Origin: Mortierella alpina
Taxonomy: Eukaryota > Mortierellomycota > Mortierellomycetes > Mortierellales > Mortierellaceae
DNA: 64,000 bases
Reading direction: 5' to 3'
Assembly (NCBI GenBank): GCA_029449245.1
Contig: JANATF010000013.1
Span: 1,240,001-1,304,000, forward strand
In this document: piece by piece, positions 22,401 to 37,400 of the stretch
Layout: every line of letters begins with the position of its first letter
Numbering within the stretch: the stretch's first letter is position 1
The notes under the pieces: model-generated
Database searches by the model: none
Seen by the model: the letters and a program-made list of their open reading frames with translations, nothing else
Told to the model about the DNA's origin: nothing
Made by a program: the position numbers and the translations under genes

Positions 22401-25400
22401 TGAACCTGTGCCGCAATGATGGTCTCACGAACGCGATCAAGAAGCTGTCCTGCACTGGGTTCTTCTGACAGATCGATCCGAAGTGCGAGGGTGCTAACAA
22501 AGAATCCAATCAACTGCTCCAGCTGCTGATGGTTGCGGTTGGCCGAAGGCGTGCCAATGACAACGTCGTCTTGTCCTGACAGGCGTGACAGAACAGAACT
22601 CCATGCCGCCAGCATCGTCATGAACACAGTGGCCTCGTGCTTCTGAGAAAGACTCTTGATAGCATGAGTCAGCTGAGCATCGAAGCGAATGGGGACCGAT
22701 GCACCAACAGAGGATTGTTGAGGAGGTCGAGATCTATCAGTCGGCAACTCAATAGATGTTGGTGCGCCTGCAAGAGTCTTGCGCCAGTATTCGGCTTGGA
22801 CCTTGAGCTTGTCCTGAGTGAGTTGTTGCCTCTGCCAAACAGCGTAGTCTGGGTACTGAATAGAGAGAGGAGCCAATGGGTTGGGTAGTCCCGAGGAATA
22901 TGCCTCGTAGAGCATGTTGAACTCACGGAAAACCACACCCATAGACCAGCCATCGGTGACAATGTGGTGCATTGTGATCAAGAAAAAGTGATCATTGTCC
23001 GCGACCTGGATAAGTTGCGCACGGATCAAAGGACCTTTCTCCAGATCGAAAGGTGTTTTGCTTTCTTGGGCAACCAGCTGCTTGGCAACTGCTTCTCTGT
23101 CTTGCTCATCCCTCAGATCACGGATGACGAGTGGGAGGCCGCTGTCAGTAGGCAAGAGCCGGACCTGGGGCTCGCCATCGACAGCCACAAAGACCGTGCG
23201 AAGTGACTCGTGTCTGCAAAAGAGTGCATTCAATGACATTTCCAGGGCATGGTGATCAAGGAGACCTCGAAGTCGGCTGGCCAAGGGTACGTGGTAGATC
23301 TCACTGAGACCATCCATCTGGGCGAGAAACCACAGGCGCTGTTGAGCAAACGATAGTTCCAAAGGACCACCTCTTGTGACGGGATTGATGGCTGAAGATG
23401 AGGATTCTTTCAGATTGCCACTGCCTCCCAGGACTTCTGCAAGATCACAGAGGGTAGGAGAGGAGAAGAGCGTAGACAGAGGCATGTGCACTCCCAAGCT
23501 TGAAACACGGTTCATGAGGCGTACAGCAAGGAGCGAGTGACCACCGAGCATGAAGAAGTTGTCATGACGACCAATTTTCTCGATATTCAGCAGATCCGAC
23601 CACATTTCGGCCAGTGCTACCTCCAGTTCGCCCTGCGGTGCAACATAGTCACAAGTGACAAGGGAGTCGCCTCTGGGCTCAGGGAGAGCGCGGCGGTCGA
23701 TCTTGCCGTTGTTGTTCAGCGGGAAGGCGTCCATGCGTACAAACGCCGATGGGACCATGTACTCGGGCAAGCTGACGGAGAGGTACTCGCGTAATATGCG
23801 GACGAGATTGTCCTGAGGCTCTGCCACAACATAGGCCACCAGTCGCTTGTCGTTACTGCTCCCGCCGTGTACGAGGATCACAGCGTCGCGCACTTGAGGG
23901 TGCTCAGCAAGGCACGTTTCAATCTCGCCGAGCTCGACTCGGAACCCACGGATCTTGATCTGGTTATCGTTGCGGCCCACGAACACCAGATTTCCATCAG
24001 GCATGTAGTGTACCAAATCTCCTGTCTTGTACATGCGGGCGCCTTGCACATTGGCGAATGAATCCGGAAGGAATCGCTCAGCTGTGAGCTCAGGTCGATT
24101 GAGGTATCCGTTCGCCACACCAGGTCCACCGATATAGAGCTCGCCCACGACGCCAGCAGGAACCGGAGTGAGATGCTTATCCAGTACATATAACGGAGTG
24201 TTGGCGATAGGACGACCGATGGGGAGTCGACGTAACTGACTGGTGAATGTCGTTACTTTATACACAGTGGAGCACGCGCTCGCCTCTGTGGGACCATACG
24301 CATTGAGCACACAGACCCGGCCATTGTGCTTAGCCACTTCCGTAAAAGCTTCAACTAGACCCTGTTCACCAACGCCCTTGAGGTATCGCAGTCTGGACAG
24401 GGCAGGCCCGATGATGTGAACGTAGGGATGGAGAAGGGCCGCGGTCAAGCAGAGCAACGTGACTTGGTGGTGGCCAAGTGCAGCCGCAAGCTGGAGCGGA
24501 TTTAACAGGACCTCGTGGTCGATCACGATAATTGAAGCGCCATTGAGTAATGATACCCAGACCTCAAAAGTGCTAAGGTCAAACGCCGGGTTTCCACCAA
24601 ATGCAACACGGTCGGAAATGCCAATGTCTGTAAATCCATTGTTGATGACCAAACGCACGATACCTCGATGAGGAACCAAGACACCTTTTGGGAGACCAGT
24701 CGAGCCCGAGGTGTACATGATATACGCTGTGTCACGACTGCATGTTGAGGGACCCTCAAAGTTTACTAATGCCATGAGCATCAGGGAGTGTGATTGGAGC
24801 GTATTAATGTCGGTTCGTAGCACCATCAATGGATCTCAGAAAGGTCAATGATTTTGTCCGACAGAATGTCGCTTACCTTGCACATGCTCAGTATGCTCTG
24901 ACTTCGTGCTTGTATGAAGCACAATTGCCTCAATTCCAGGAGGGACGACAGTGTTCTCGTCGGTGATCAGAACCGTCGATCTACAATCGGATGTGATGTA
25001 TGCCTGTCGGTCCACTGGCGCCTTGGTATCGATGGGAACGTATGCAGCTCCAACCTTGAGGACTGCAATCTGTGACGCAACGAGACCAATTGACCGATCC
25101 AACAGCAGCATAACGTAGTCACCTGCCTTGACACCCGCGTCAATAAGCTGACAAGCAATCCCGTTGGCTTTAGAATTCAACTCGCGGTATGTGAGCGATC
25201 GTTCACCGTGCACAATGGCGATGGCCTCAGGCGACAACTCGACTTGGTCCTCAAACAGCCGGTGAATGCAAGTGCCGTCAGGGTATGACTGCTCGGTGCT
25301 ATTCCACGTGTGAAGCAAAAGCTCTCGTTCAGCCGACCCAAGGATCGGGGCCTTGCTAATGCACTCTTCAGTGTTGTCTGTCATCCAGCGCAGCATAGCC

Positions 25401-28400
25401 TCCAGGTATCCAACATGACGGTCAATGGTCTCGCGGTTGAAGAGAGCGGTCGAGTAGTTTAGGCCTCCAACAATTTCTCCGCCGTATTCGTAGAGTTCCA
25501 GTTCCAAGTCAAATTTGGATATGCCGTCATTTATATCTTCAGGGACGGCCTCAGTTCCATGAAACTTCAGCGCTCCAAGATCGTCGTTCTGCCAGGCAAA
25601 CATGACTTGGAAGATCGGAGTCATGTCTGTGCGACGAGGAGGCTGAACAATCTCCACCACTTGCTCGAATGGAAGGTCTTGGTGAACCTGTGCTGCAATG
25701 GTGGCCTTACGAACACGATCAAGAAGCTGTCCTGTACTGGGCTCCTCAGACAAATCGATCCGAAGTGCAAGGGTGCTGACAAAGAATCCAATCAACTGCT
25801 CCAGCTGCTGATGGTTGCGGTTGGCCGAAGGCGTGCCAATGACAACGTCGTCTTGTCCTGACAGGCGTGACAGAACAGAACTCCATGCCGCCAGCATCGT
25901 CATGAACACAGTGGCCTCATGCTTCTGAGAAAGACTCTTGATAGCATGAGTCAGCTGAGAATCGAAGCGAATGGGGACCGATGCACCAGCGAAGGATTGT
26001 TGAGGAGGTCGAGGTCTGTCAGTTGGCAACTCGATAGATACCGGTGCACCTGAAAGGTTCTCGCGCCAGTACGCGGCTTGATCTCTTAGTGTGTCTTGCG
26101 TAAGCCTATGTCTCTGCCAGGCGGCATAGTCCGGGTACTGAATGGGTAATGGATTCAATGGACTAGGCAGTCCTGAGGAGTATGCGTCATAGAGCTTGTT
26201 GAGTTCACATATCATTACGCCCATAGACCAGCCATCGGTGACAATGTGGTGCATTGTGATAAGGAGAAAGTGATCATTGTCCGCAACTCGTATAAGCTGC
26301 GCACGGATCAGAGGACCTCTCCCCAGATCGAAAGGTGTCTTGCTTTCTTGGACAGCCAGTTGCTTGGCAATTGCTTCCCGGTTTTGCTCTCCTCTCAGAT
26401 CATGAATGACGAGTGGGAAACCGCTGTCAGTAGGCAAGAGCAGGACCTGGGGCTGACCATCGACAGCCACAAAGACCGTGCGAAGTGACTCGTGTCTGCA
26501 AAAGAGTGCATTCAACGACTTCTCCATGGTATTATGATCAAGGGGACCTTGGAGTCGGCTGGCCAAGGGTACGTGGTAGATCTCACTGAGACCATCCATC
26601 TGGGCGAGAAACCACAGGCGCTGTTGAGCAAACGATAGTTCCAAAGGACCACCTCTTGTGACGGGATTGATGGCTGAAGATGAGGACTCATTCAGATTGC
26701 CACTGCCTCCCAGGACCTCTGCAAGAGCACAGAGAGTAGGAGAGGAGAAAAGCGTAGACAGAGGCATGTACACTCCCAAGCTTGAAACACGGTTCATGAG
26801 GCGCACAGCAAGGAGCGAGTGACCACCGAGCATGAAGAAGTTGTCATGACGACCAACTCTCTCGATGTTCAGCAAATCCGACCACATTTCGGCCAGTGCG
26901 ACCTCCAGTTCACCTTGCGGTGCAACATAGTCACAAGTGACAAGGGAGTCGCGTTCGGGCTCAGGGAGAGCGCGGCGGTCGATCTTGCCATTGTTGGTCA
27001 GCGGGAATGCGTCCAAACGCACAAAGGCCGAAGGGATCATGTACTCAGGTAAGCTGACGGAGAGGTACTCGCGCAATTTGAGGACGAGGTTCTCGTGAGG
27101 CTTCGCCACAATATACGCAACCAGTCGCTTGTCGTCGTTGCTCTCTCCAATAACAAGTACCACTGCTTCGCGCACTTCAGGGTGCTCAGCAAGGCACGTT
27201 TCAATCTCCCCTGGTTCGACTCGGAACCCACGGACCTTGACTTGATTGTCGTTGCGGCCCACGAACACTAGGTTTCCATCAGTTGAATAATACACCAAAT
27301 CTCCTGTCCTGTACATGCGGGCACCTTCCACTTTGGAAAATGGATCCGGAAGGAATCGCTCAGCGGTAAGCGTTGGTTGATTGAGGTATCCATTCGCCAC
27401 GCCGGGTCCGCCAAGGTAGAGCTCGCCGACTACTCCAATAGGGGACGGAATGAGATGCTTATCAAGGACATAATGGGGGGTGTTGTTGATGGGCCGGCCG
27501 ATGGGGAGGCGGCGCAGTTGGCTGGTTGTGCTCGTAATCGGATACGTCGTTGAAGTCACACTCGCCTCTGTGGGACCATAGGTATTGATCACACAGACTC
27601 GGCCCCCATGCTTTGCCACTTCAGTATACGCTTCAACCAGACCTTGCTCGCCAGCACCCATGAGGTACCTCAGTTTGGACAGAGCAGGCCCGATGATGTA
27701 AACGTACTGATGAAGAAGGGCTGTGGTCAAAAAGAGCCACGTAACTTGATGATAATCCAGAGCATCCGCGAGTCGTGGAGGATCCAACAAAGTCTCTCTG
27801 TCAATGATGACGATGCGAGCGCCTTTGAGTAGCGTCACCCAAACATCGAAAGTGCTCGCATCGAACGTCGGATTGGAAACGAAGGCAACCCGGTCATCAA
27901 GGCCAACATCTGCATATCCATTGTTGATGGCCAGACGCATGACACCTCGATGGGGTACCATGACACCCTTGGGACGGCCGGTAGAGCCCGAGGTGTACAT
28001 AACATACGCTGTGTGAAGGCTGGACCATTGCGAATATAAAGACCTCTCGAAGGTGTCTGGAGATGAACAATGATACAACGAAGATTAGTATTCATTCCTA
28101 TGCAATATTATGCGCAACAAGTGATGTAGTAATGAGTGTGTAAGACTTACCTCGCATATCACTCGCATCTTTTACGCAGAAGCGGTAAATAGTCGAATCA
28201 AACACCTTAGGCACATCGGTGTGTTCATCGGTGATCAGTAGCTGGGCACCGCAATCGGACATAATGTAGACCTGTCGCTCCACTGGTGCCTGGATATCGA
28301 TGGGCACGTATGCGGCTCCGACTTTAAGAATCGCCAGCTGCGAAATGATCAGCTCGAATGAGCGTTCCAACAGGATGGCCACATAGTCTCCAGGACGGAC

Positions 28401-31400
28401 TCCCAAGGCGACAAGTTTGCGGGCGAGGTGAGAAGCGCAGTTGTCCAGCGTGCGATAGGTCAATGTGCGGTCACCGTGCTGGATAGCAACTGCATCTGGT
28501 CTCCTCTCGGCCTGCTCCTCGAACAGCTGATGAACGCATCGATCACTTGGGTAGGGCGCGTCTACGTCATTCCATGTACGGACAACCAACTCATACTCTT
28601 CTGCAGGCAGAACACCGAGTTCTTGAATAGGTGTGTCTGGGGACTTCTCAAGCGACTCTGCGAGATTGTGCAGCGCCTGCTGCATGTATCCACACATCAT
28701 CGAAGGTTCGCATGACCGCACAACTTGAGCAGTCAGTCCAAGAGAGGATCCAAAGTCTTCAACTGACATTACGACAGGATAGTTGGTACGTTCATGTCCC
28801 GAGATAACCTCCTCTCCGATGCGCGCCGTTTCGCTCTGAGAAGGATTTGTGTTGTGCCGATAGTTGAGGATAGCACTGAAGAGCGGCATCCCAGATGGGA
28901 CACCACTGCAGCGCTGTGCAACAGCCAGTGAGGCGTACTCGTGCTCCAATAGTCCAGCGAGATCTGCCTGAACCTGATGGACACTGTCTTGAACACTGAC
29001 TCCTTCTACATCGACTCGCATTGGCAACGTGTTGATGAAGAGTCCCATGGCGCGGTCTAAACCTGAACCTCCTTGCATGCGTCCAAAGAGCACTGTGCCA
29101 AACACGACTTTCGATTGCCCACTTGTAGCTGCTATGACCTGCGCCCATGCAAGGTGGCACAAGCTGGCAAGACTCACACCTAGACGCTTGGCATGGCTGC
29201 GCAGCTTGTTGTTGAGATCCTGCGGTACTATGCAGTGGTAGTCGACAACATTGCAACCATCGCCGTGAACATCCGACAATCCATACGGGAGGGAAGGAGA
29301 ATCGATGTCGTGCAGCATGTTGTAGAAGTACCGCTCGTGTTCCTGGACGTCAACGCCCAAACGTATTTGTCCAATAAGACTGCGGATCTGCTGAGGAGCT
29401 TCGAGGTTCTCGATTCGCCCATCAAGGATAGCGCCTATCTCGTGCTCCATTATCTCCAAGGTAGAGTGGTCGCCAATGAGATGATGGAGTAGATGAACCA
29501 ATACCCACCTGCCGTCCACATCCTGCGCGTACGCGAATCGTGTCAGTGGTGCCTCGCGCAAGTCGATGCGATATGTTTGTGGATCGTACATCTGCTTGAG
29601 TTGGTCAACAATAGGTCCATCGAGCGGATCCAGCGAATGCTCAGCAACAGACAATGTTGCCTGACGTAAGACAACCTGAGCCGGCGTTGACATATGCTCC
29701 CACATGATAGCCGTGCGAAGAGTGTCATGGCGGTCGACAACCTTCTGGAATGCACCGAGGTAGCGGTCAAGCAACTCCTTGTCACTGAAGGCTGTGCAGA
29801 AAACAGTCAGGTAGGGATCGCCAGACGTTGCCATCATGTGGTGGAACAGGATACCATCCTGCAATGGCGACAGGGCGTAGATATCTTGGATGTTGGCTAC
29901 ACCACCGGGGACTTGGCGAACAACAAGATCGATGTCATCTTGGGTGAGATCAATCAATGGTAGCATGCTCGGCATCAATGCCGTTGTGGCTGGAGATATG
30001 ATGTTTGGTGGCACCACAGTCTCAACATGGTCCTTGCGGAGACAGGTAGCCAAGGTATAGAGGGCGGGGTTCTCAAACAGTGCTCGCACAGAAAGAGTAT
30101 AGCCTTTTTGCCGCAGATGTTCAATCATTCTCACTGCCAGGAGAGAATGACCTCCAAGCATGAAGAAGTTGTCATGGCGACCAACTCTCTCGACGTTTAG
30201 CAGATCCGACCACACCGCGGCCAATGAGATCTCATATTCACCCTGAGGCGCAACGAAGCCACAAGTGACAAGGGACTCGCTTTCGGGCCTAGGGAGAGAG
30301 CGGCGGTCGATCTTGCCGTTGCTGGTCAGTGGGAAGGCGTCCATGCGTACAAACGCCGAGGGGATCATGTACTCAGGCAAGCTGGTGGAGAGGTACTCGC
30401 GCAGTAAGCGGACGAGATCTTCCTGGGGCGCCGCTACGACATAGGCTACTAGGCGCTTGTCGTTACCACCGTCGCCCGGCGAGAGGACCACAACCTCGCG
30501 CACTTGAGGGTGCTCAGCAAGGCGTGCCTCAATCTCGCCGAGCTCGACTCGGAATCCACGGATCTTGACTTGATTGTCGTTGCGGCCCACAAACACCAGA
30601 TTTCCATCAGGCAGGTGGTGCACCAAATCACCAGTCCTGTACATGCGAGCACCTTGCACTTTGGAAAATGGGTCCGGAAGGAATCGCTCAGCTGTGAGCT
30701 CTGGCTGATTGAGATATCCATTTGCCACACCAGGTCCGCCAATATAGAGTTCGCCGACCACTCCAATTGGGACTGGCCGTTGATACGTATCCAACACATA
30801 CTGTGGAGTGTTCGAGATGGGACGGCCGATGGGAAGGCGACGTAGTTGGCTGGTAGTGCTCGTAATCCGATATGCCGTGGATGTCACACTCGCCTCTGTG
30901 GGGCCGTATGTATTGATCACACAGACTCGGCCGCCATGCTTGGCCACTTCAGTAAACGCTTCAACATGACCCTGCTCGCCAGCGCCCATGAGGTATCTCA
31001 GTTTGGATAGAGCAGGCCCGATGATGTGGACGTATTGATGAAGGAGCGCTGTGGTGAGGAAGAGCATTGTGACCTGATGATGGTCTAGAGCTGCAGCAAG
31101 CTGGTGCGGCTCTAACAAGGTCTCCCGGTCGATGATGATGATGCGAGCGCCATTGAGTAACGGGACCCAGACCTCATAGGAGTTGTGGTCGAATGCTGGG
31201 TTGGCCACAAAGGCAACTCGGTCATCTTTGCCAATATCTGAGTATCCGTTGTTGATGGCCAGACGCACGATGCCTCGATGGGGGACCATGACACCCTTGG
31301 GACGACCTGTGGATCCAGAGGTGTACATAACACAGGCTGTGTCATGACTGGATGAAATGGTGCTCTCAAAGTTCACTAAGACGGTGGACATCAGGGGAAG

Positions 31401-34400
31401 TGATTGGAGCGTGTTAATGTCGGTTCGTAGCATCAACATTGGATTACAGAAAGGTCAATGATTTTGTCCGAATGAGTGTGACCTACCCTGCACATTGGCA
31501 GTGTGCTCTAACTTTGTGGATATACGAAGAACAATTGCCTGAATCCCAGAAGGGATGTTGCTGGTCTCATCGGTGATCATGACCGTCGACCTACAGTCGG
31601 AGGCGATGTACGCTTGTCTGTCCACTGGCGCCCTAGTATCGATGGGAACGTATGCAGCTCCGATTTTGAGGACTGCAATCTGCGAGGCAACGAGACCAAA
31701 CGACCGGTTCAACAGCAGCATAACGTAGTCGCCTGGCTTGACACCCGCGTCAATAAGTTGACTAGCAATCTCGGTGACCTGAGAATTCAATTCGCTGTAC
31801 GTGAGCGATCGCTCGTCGTGAACAATGGCGATGGCCTCTGGTGACAACGCGACTTGGTCCTCGAACAGCTGGTGAAGGCAAGTGTTCTGAGGGTATGGCT
31901 GTTCTGTGCCTTTCCATGTCTTAAGCAAGACCTCTCGCTCAGTCGTCCCCAGGATTGGAGCCTTGACAATGGGCTCTTCAGTGCTGTTCGTCATCCAGCG
32001 CAGCATAGCCTGCAAGTATCCGACATGGCGGTCAATTGTCCCACGGTCGAAAAGAGCGGTCGAGTAATTTAGACCACCAACAATCTCGCCATTCTTCTCG
32101 TTCAAGAACAGCTCCATGTCGAACTTGGCTATACCGTCATCAATGTCTTCAGGTACGGCCTCAGTTCCATGAAACGTTAGAGCACCAAGATCGTCGTTCT
32201 GCCAGGCTAACATCACTTGGAAGATTTGAGTCATATCTGTACGGCGAGGGGGCTGGACAATCTCCACCACCTGCTCGAATGGAAGATCTTGGTGAGCCTG
32301 TGCTGCAATGGTGGCCTTACGAACGCGATCAAGAAGCTGTCCTGCATTGGGTTCCTCTGACAGATCAATACGAACTGCAAGAGTACTGAGAAAGAATCCA
32401 ATCAACTGCTCTAGCTGCTGATGGTTGCGGTTGGCCGAAGGCGTGCCAATGACAATGTCGTCTTGTCCTGACAGGCGTGACAGAACAGAACTCCATGCCG
32501 CCAGCATCGTCATGAACACAGTGGCCTCGTGCTTCTGAGAAAGACTCTTGATGGCATGAGTCAGCTGAGAGTCGATGCGAATGGGAACCGTTGCACCAAG
32601 GAATGATTGTTGAGGAGGTCGAGGTCTGTCCGTTGGCAACTCAATAGCTGCTGGTGCACCTTCAAGAGTCTTACGCCAATATTCGGCTTGATTTTTGAAC
32701 CTGTCCTGAGTGAGTTGTTGCCTCTGCCAAGCAGCGTAGTCTGGGTACTGAATGGCAAGCGGAGCCAGTGGGCTGGGCAGTCCTGAAGTGTACGCGTCGT
32801 AGAGTGCGTTGAGTTCACGGGTTATCACGCCCATAGACCAGCCATCGGTGACAATGTGGTGCATTGTGATAAGGAAAAAGTGATCATTGTCCGCAACTCG
32901 TACAAGCTGCGCACGGATCAGAGGACCTCTCTCCAGATCGAAAGGTGTCTTGCTTTCTTGGACAGCGAGCTGCTTGGCAAGCGCTTCTCTGGCTTGCTCT
33001 TCCCTAAGATCACGGATGACGAGTGGGAGGCCGCTGTCAGTAGGCAAGAGCCGGACCTGGGGCTGACCATCGACAGCCACAAAGACCATGCGAAGAGACT
33101 CGTGTCTGCAAAAGAGTGCATTCAACGACTTCTCAAGAGCATCATGATCAAGAGGACCTTGGAGTCGGCTGGCCAAGGGAATGTGGTAGGTCTCACTGAG
33201 TCCATCCATCTGGGCGAGAAACCACAGGCGTTGTTGAGCAAATGATAGTTCCAAAGGTCTATCTCTTGCGACGGGATTGATGACTGAAGAGGCGGGCTCC
33301 TTCAGATTACCACTGCCTCCCAGGACCTCTGCAAGAGCACAGAGAGTAGGAGAGGAGAAAAGCGTAGACAGAGGCATGTGCACTCCCAAGCTTGAAACAC
33401 GGTTCATGAGGCGTACAGCAAGGAGCGAGTGACCACCGAGCATGAAGAAGTTGTCATGACGACCAACTCTCTCGATGTTCAGCAATTCCGACCACATTTC
33501 GGCCATTGCGACCTCCAGTTCACCTTGCGGTGCAACATAGTCACAAGTGACAAGGGAGTCGCTTCTGGGCTCAGGGAGAGCGCGGCGGTCGATCTTGCCA
33601 TTGTTCGTTAACGGGAAAGCGTCCATGCGTACAAATGCCGTCGGGATCATGTACTCGGGCAAGCTGGTGGAGAGGTACTCGCGCAGTAAGCGGACGAGAT
33701 CTTCCTGGGGCGCCGCCACAACGTAGGCTACAAGTCTGTTATTGCCGGTGTTCTCGCTGATTGCGATCACCACAGCCTCGCGTACTTCAGGGTGCTCAGC
33801 AAGGCGTGCCTCAATCTCGCCGAGCTCGACTCGGAATCCACGGATCTTGACTTGATTGTCGTTGCGGCCCACAAACACCAGATTTCCATCAGGCATGTAA
33901 TACACCAAGTCACCAGTCTTGTACATGCGAGCACTTTGCACTTTGGAAAATGGGTCAGGAAGGAATCGCTCAGCTGTGAGCTCTGGCTGATTGAGATATC
34001 CATTTGCCACACCAGGTCCGCCAATATAGAGTTCGCCGACCACTCCAATTGGGACTGGCCGTTGATACGTATCCAACACATACTGTGGAGTGTTCGAGAT
34101 GGGACGGCCGATGGGAAGGCGACGTAGTTGGCTGGTAGTGCTCGTAATCCGATATGCCGTGGATGTCACACTCGCCTCTGTGGGGCCGTATGTATTGATC
34201 ACACAGACTCGGCCGCCATGCTTGGCCACTTCAGTAAACGCTTCAACATGACCCTGCTCGCCAGCGCCCATGAGGTATCTCAGTTTGGATAGAGCAGGCC
34301 CGATGATGTGGACGTATTGATGAAGGAGCGCTGTGGTGAGGAAGAGCATTGTGACCTGATGATGGTCTAGAGCTGCAGCAAGCTGGTGCGGCTCTAACAA

Positions 34401-37400
34401 GGTCTCCCGGTCGATGATGATGATGCGAGCGCCATTGAGTAACGGGACCCAGACCTCATAGGAGTTGTGGTCGAATGCTGGGTTGGCCACAAAGGCAACT
34501 CGGTCATCTTTGCCAATATCTGAGTATCCGTTGTTGATGGCCAGACGCACGATGCCTCGATGGGGGACCATGACACCCTTGGGACGACCTGTGGATCCAG
34601 AGGTGTACATAACACAGGCTGTGTCATGACTGGATGAAATGGTGCTCTCAAAGTTCACTAAGACGGTGGACATCAGGGGAAGTGATTGGAGCGTGTTAAT
34701 GTCGGTTCGTAGCATCAACATTGGATTACAGAAAGGTCAATGATTTTGTCCGAATGAGTGTGACCTACCCTGCACATTGGCAGTGTGCTCTAACTTTGTG
34801 GATATACGAAGAACAATTGCCTGAATCCCAGAAGGGATGTTGCTGGTCTCATCGGTGATCATGACCGTCGACCTACAGTCGGAGGCGATGTACGCTTGTC
34901 TGTCCACTGGCGCCCTAGTATCGATGGGAACGTATGCAGCTCCGATTTTGAGGACTGCAATCTGCGAGGCAACGAGACCAAACGACCGGTTCAACAGCAG
35001 CATAACGTAGTCGCCTGGCTTGACACCCGCGTCAATAAGTTGACTAGCAATCTCGGTGACCTGAGAATTCAATTCGCTGTACGTGAGCGATCGCTCGTCG
35101 TGAACAATGGCGATGGCCTCTGGTGACAACGCGACTTGGTCCTCGAACAGCTGGTGAAGGCAAGTGTTCTGAGGGTATGGCTGTTCTGTGCCTTTCCATG
35201 TCTTAAGCAAGACCTCTCGCTCAGTCGTCCCCAGGATTGGAGCCTTGACAATGGGCTCTTCAGTGCTGTTCGTCATCCAGCGCAGCATAGCCTGCAAGTA
35301 TCCGACATGGCGGTCAATTGTCCCACGGTCGAAAAGAGCGGTGGAGTAGTTTAAGCCTCCGACAATCTCGCCATTCTTCTCGTTCAAGAACAGCTCCATG
35401 TCGAACTTGGCTATATCCTCATCAATGTCTTCAGGGACGGCCTCAGTTCCATGAAACGTTAGAGCACCAAGATCGTCGTTCTGCCAGGCTAACATCACTT
35501 GGAAGATTGGAGTCGTATCTGTACGACGATGGGGCTGAACAATCTCCACCACTTGCTCGAATGGAAGATCTTGGTGAACCTGTGCTGCAATGGTGGCCTT
35601 ACGAACACGATCAAGAAGCTGTCCTGCACTGGGTTCTTCTGACAGATCGATCCGAAGTGCGAGGGTGCTAACAAAAAATCCAATCAACTGCTCCAGCTGC
35701 TGATGGTTGCGGTTGGCCGAAGGCGTGCCAATGACAATGTCGTCTTGTCCAGACAGGCGTGACAGAACAGAACTCCACGCCGCCAGCATCGTCATGAACA
35801 CAGTGGCCTCGTGCTTCTGAGAAAGACACTTGATGGCATGAGTCAGCTGAGAGTCGATGCGAATGGGAACCGTTGCACCAAGGAATGATTGCTGAAGAGG
35901 TCGAGGTCTGTCTGTTGGCAGCTCAATAGATGCTGGTGAACCAGCAAGAGTCTTGCGCCAATATTCGGCTTGATCTCTCAGTGTGTCTTGTGTAAGCTGT
36001 CGTCTCTGCCAGGCGGCATAGTCCGGGTACTGAATGGCAAGCGGAGCCAGTGGGCTGGGCAGTCCTGAAGTATACGCGTCGTAGAGCGCGTTGAGCTCAC
36101 GGATCATCACACCCGTAGACCAGCCATCGGTGACAATGTGGTGCATTGTGATAAGGAAAAAGTGGTCATTGTCCGCAACCTGGATAAGTTGCGCACGGAT
36201 CAAAGGACCTCTCTCCAGATCGAAGGGTGTCCTGCTTTCTTGGGCTGCCAGTTGCTTGGCAATTGCTTCTCCGTCTTGCTCACCCCTCAGATCATGAATG
36301 ACGAGTGGGAAACCATTGTCGGTAGGCAAGAGCCGGACCTGGGGCTGACCATCGACAGCCACAAAGACCGTGCGAAGTGATTCGTGTCTGCAAAAGAGTG
36401 CATTCAACGACTTTTCAAGGGTATCATGTTCGATGGGACCTTGGAGTCGGCTGGCCAAGGGGATGTGATAGATCTCACTGAGTCCATCCATCTGGGCGAG
36501 AAACCACAGGCGCTGTTGAGCAAACGATAGTTCCAAAGGACCGCCCTTTGCAACGCGATTGATGACCAAAGATGTGGGCTCCTTCAGATTTGCGCTGCTT
36601 CCGAAGACCTCCGCGAGAGCACAAAGAGTAGGAGAGGAGAAAAGTGTGGACAGAGGCATGTGCACTCCCAAGCTTGAAACACGGTTTATGAGGCGTACAG
36701 CAAGCAGAGAGTGGCCACCAAGAATGAAGAAGTTGTCATAGCGACCAACTCTCTCGATGTTTAACAGATCCGACCACATTTCGGCCAGTATGATCTCATG
36801 TTGCCCTTGTGGCGCAACATAATCACAGGTGACCAAGGAGTCGCCTCTGGGCTCAGGGAGAGCGCGACGATCGATCTTGCCGTTGTTGGTCAGTGGGAAG
36901 GCGTCCATGCGTACAAACGCCGAAGGTATCATGTAGTCGGGTAAGACAGCTGAGAGGTGCTCCCGTAACATCGGTACGAGATTCTCCTGAGGCGCAGTCA
37001 CAACGTAGGCTACTAGGCGCCTGTCGTTACCACCGTCGCCAGGTGAGAGGACTACAACCTCGCGTACTTGAGGGTGCTCAGCAAGGCATGCCTCAATCTC
37101 GCCGAGCTCGACTCGGAATCCACGGATCTTGACTTGATTGTCGTTGCGGCCCACAAACACCAGGTTTCCATCAGGCAGGTGGTGCACCAAATCACCAGTC
37201 CTGTACATGCGAGCACCTTGCACTTTGGAAAATGGGTCCGGAAGGAATCGCTCAGCTGTGAGCTCTGGCTGATTGAGATATCCATTTGCCACACCAGGTC
37301 CGCCAATATAGAGTTCGCCGACCACTCCAATTGGGACTGGCCGTTGATACGTATCCAACACATACTGTGGAGTGTTCGAGATGGGACGGCCGATGGGAAG

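Noticed and set aside
12299-30000. Long ORFs on the other frames of the NRPS genes (for example 154-residue ORFs at 12322 and 28792)
   Set aside because: Shadows of the synthetase frame; identical pairs only reflect the duplicated coding cassette.
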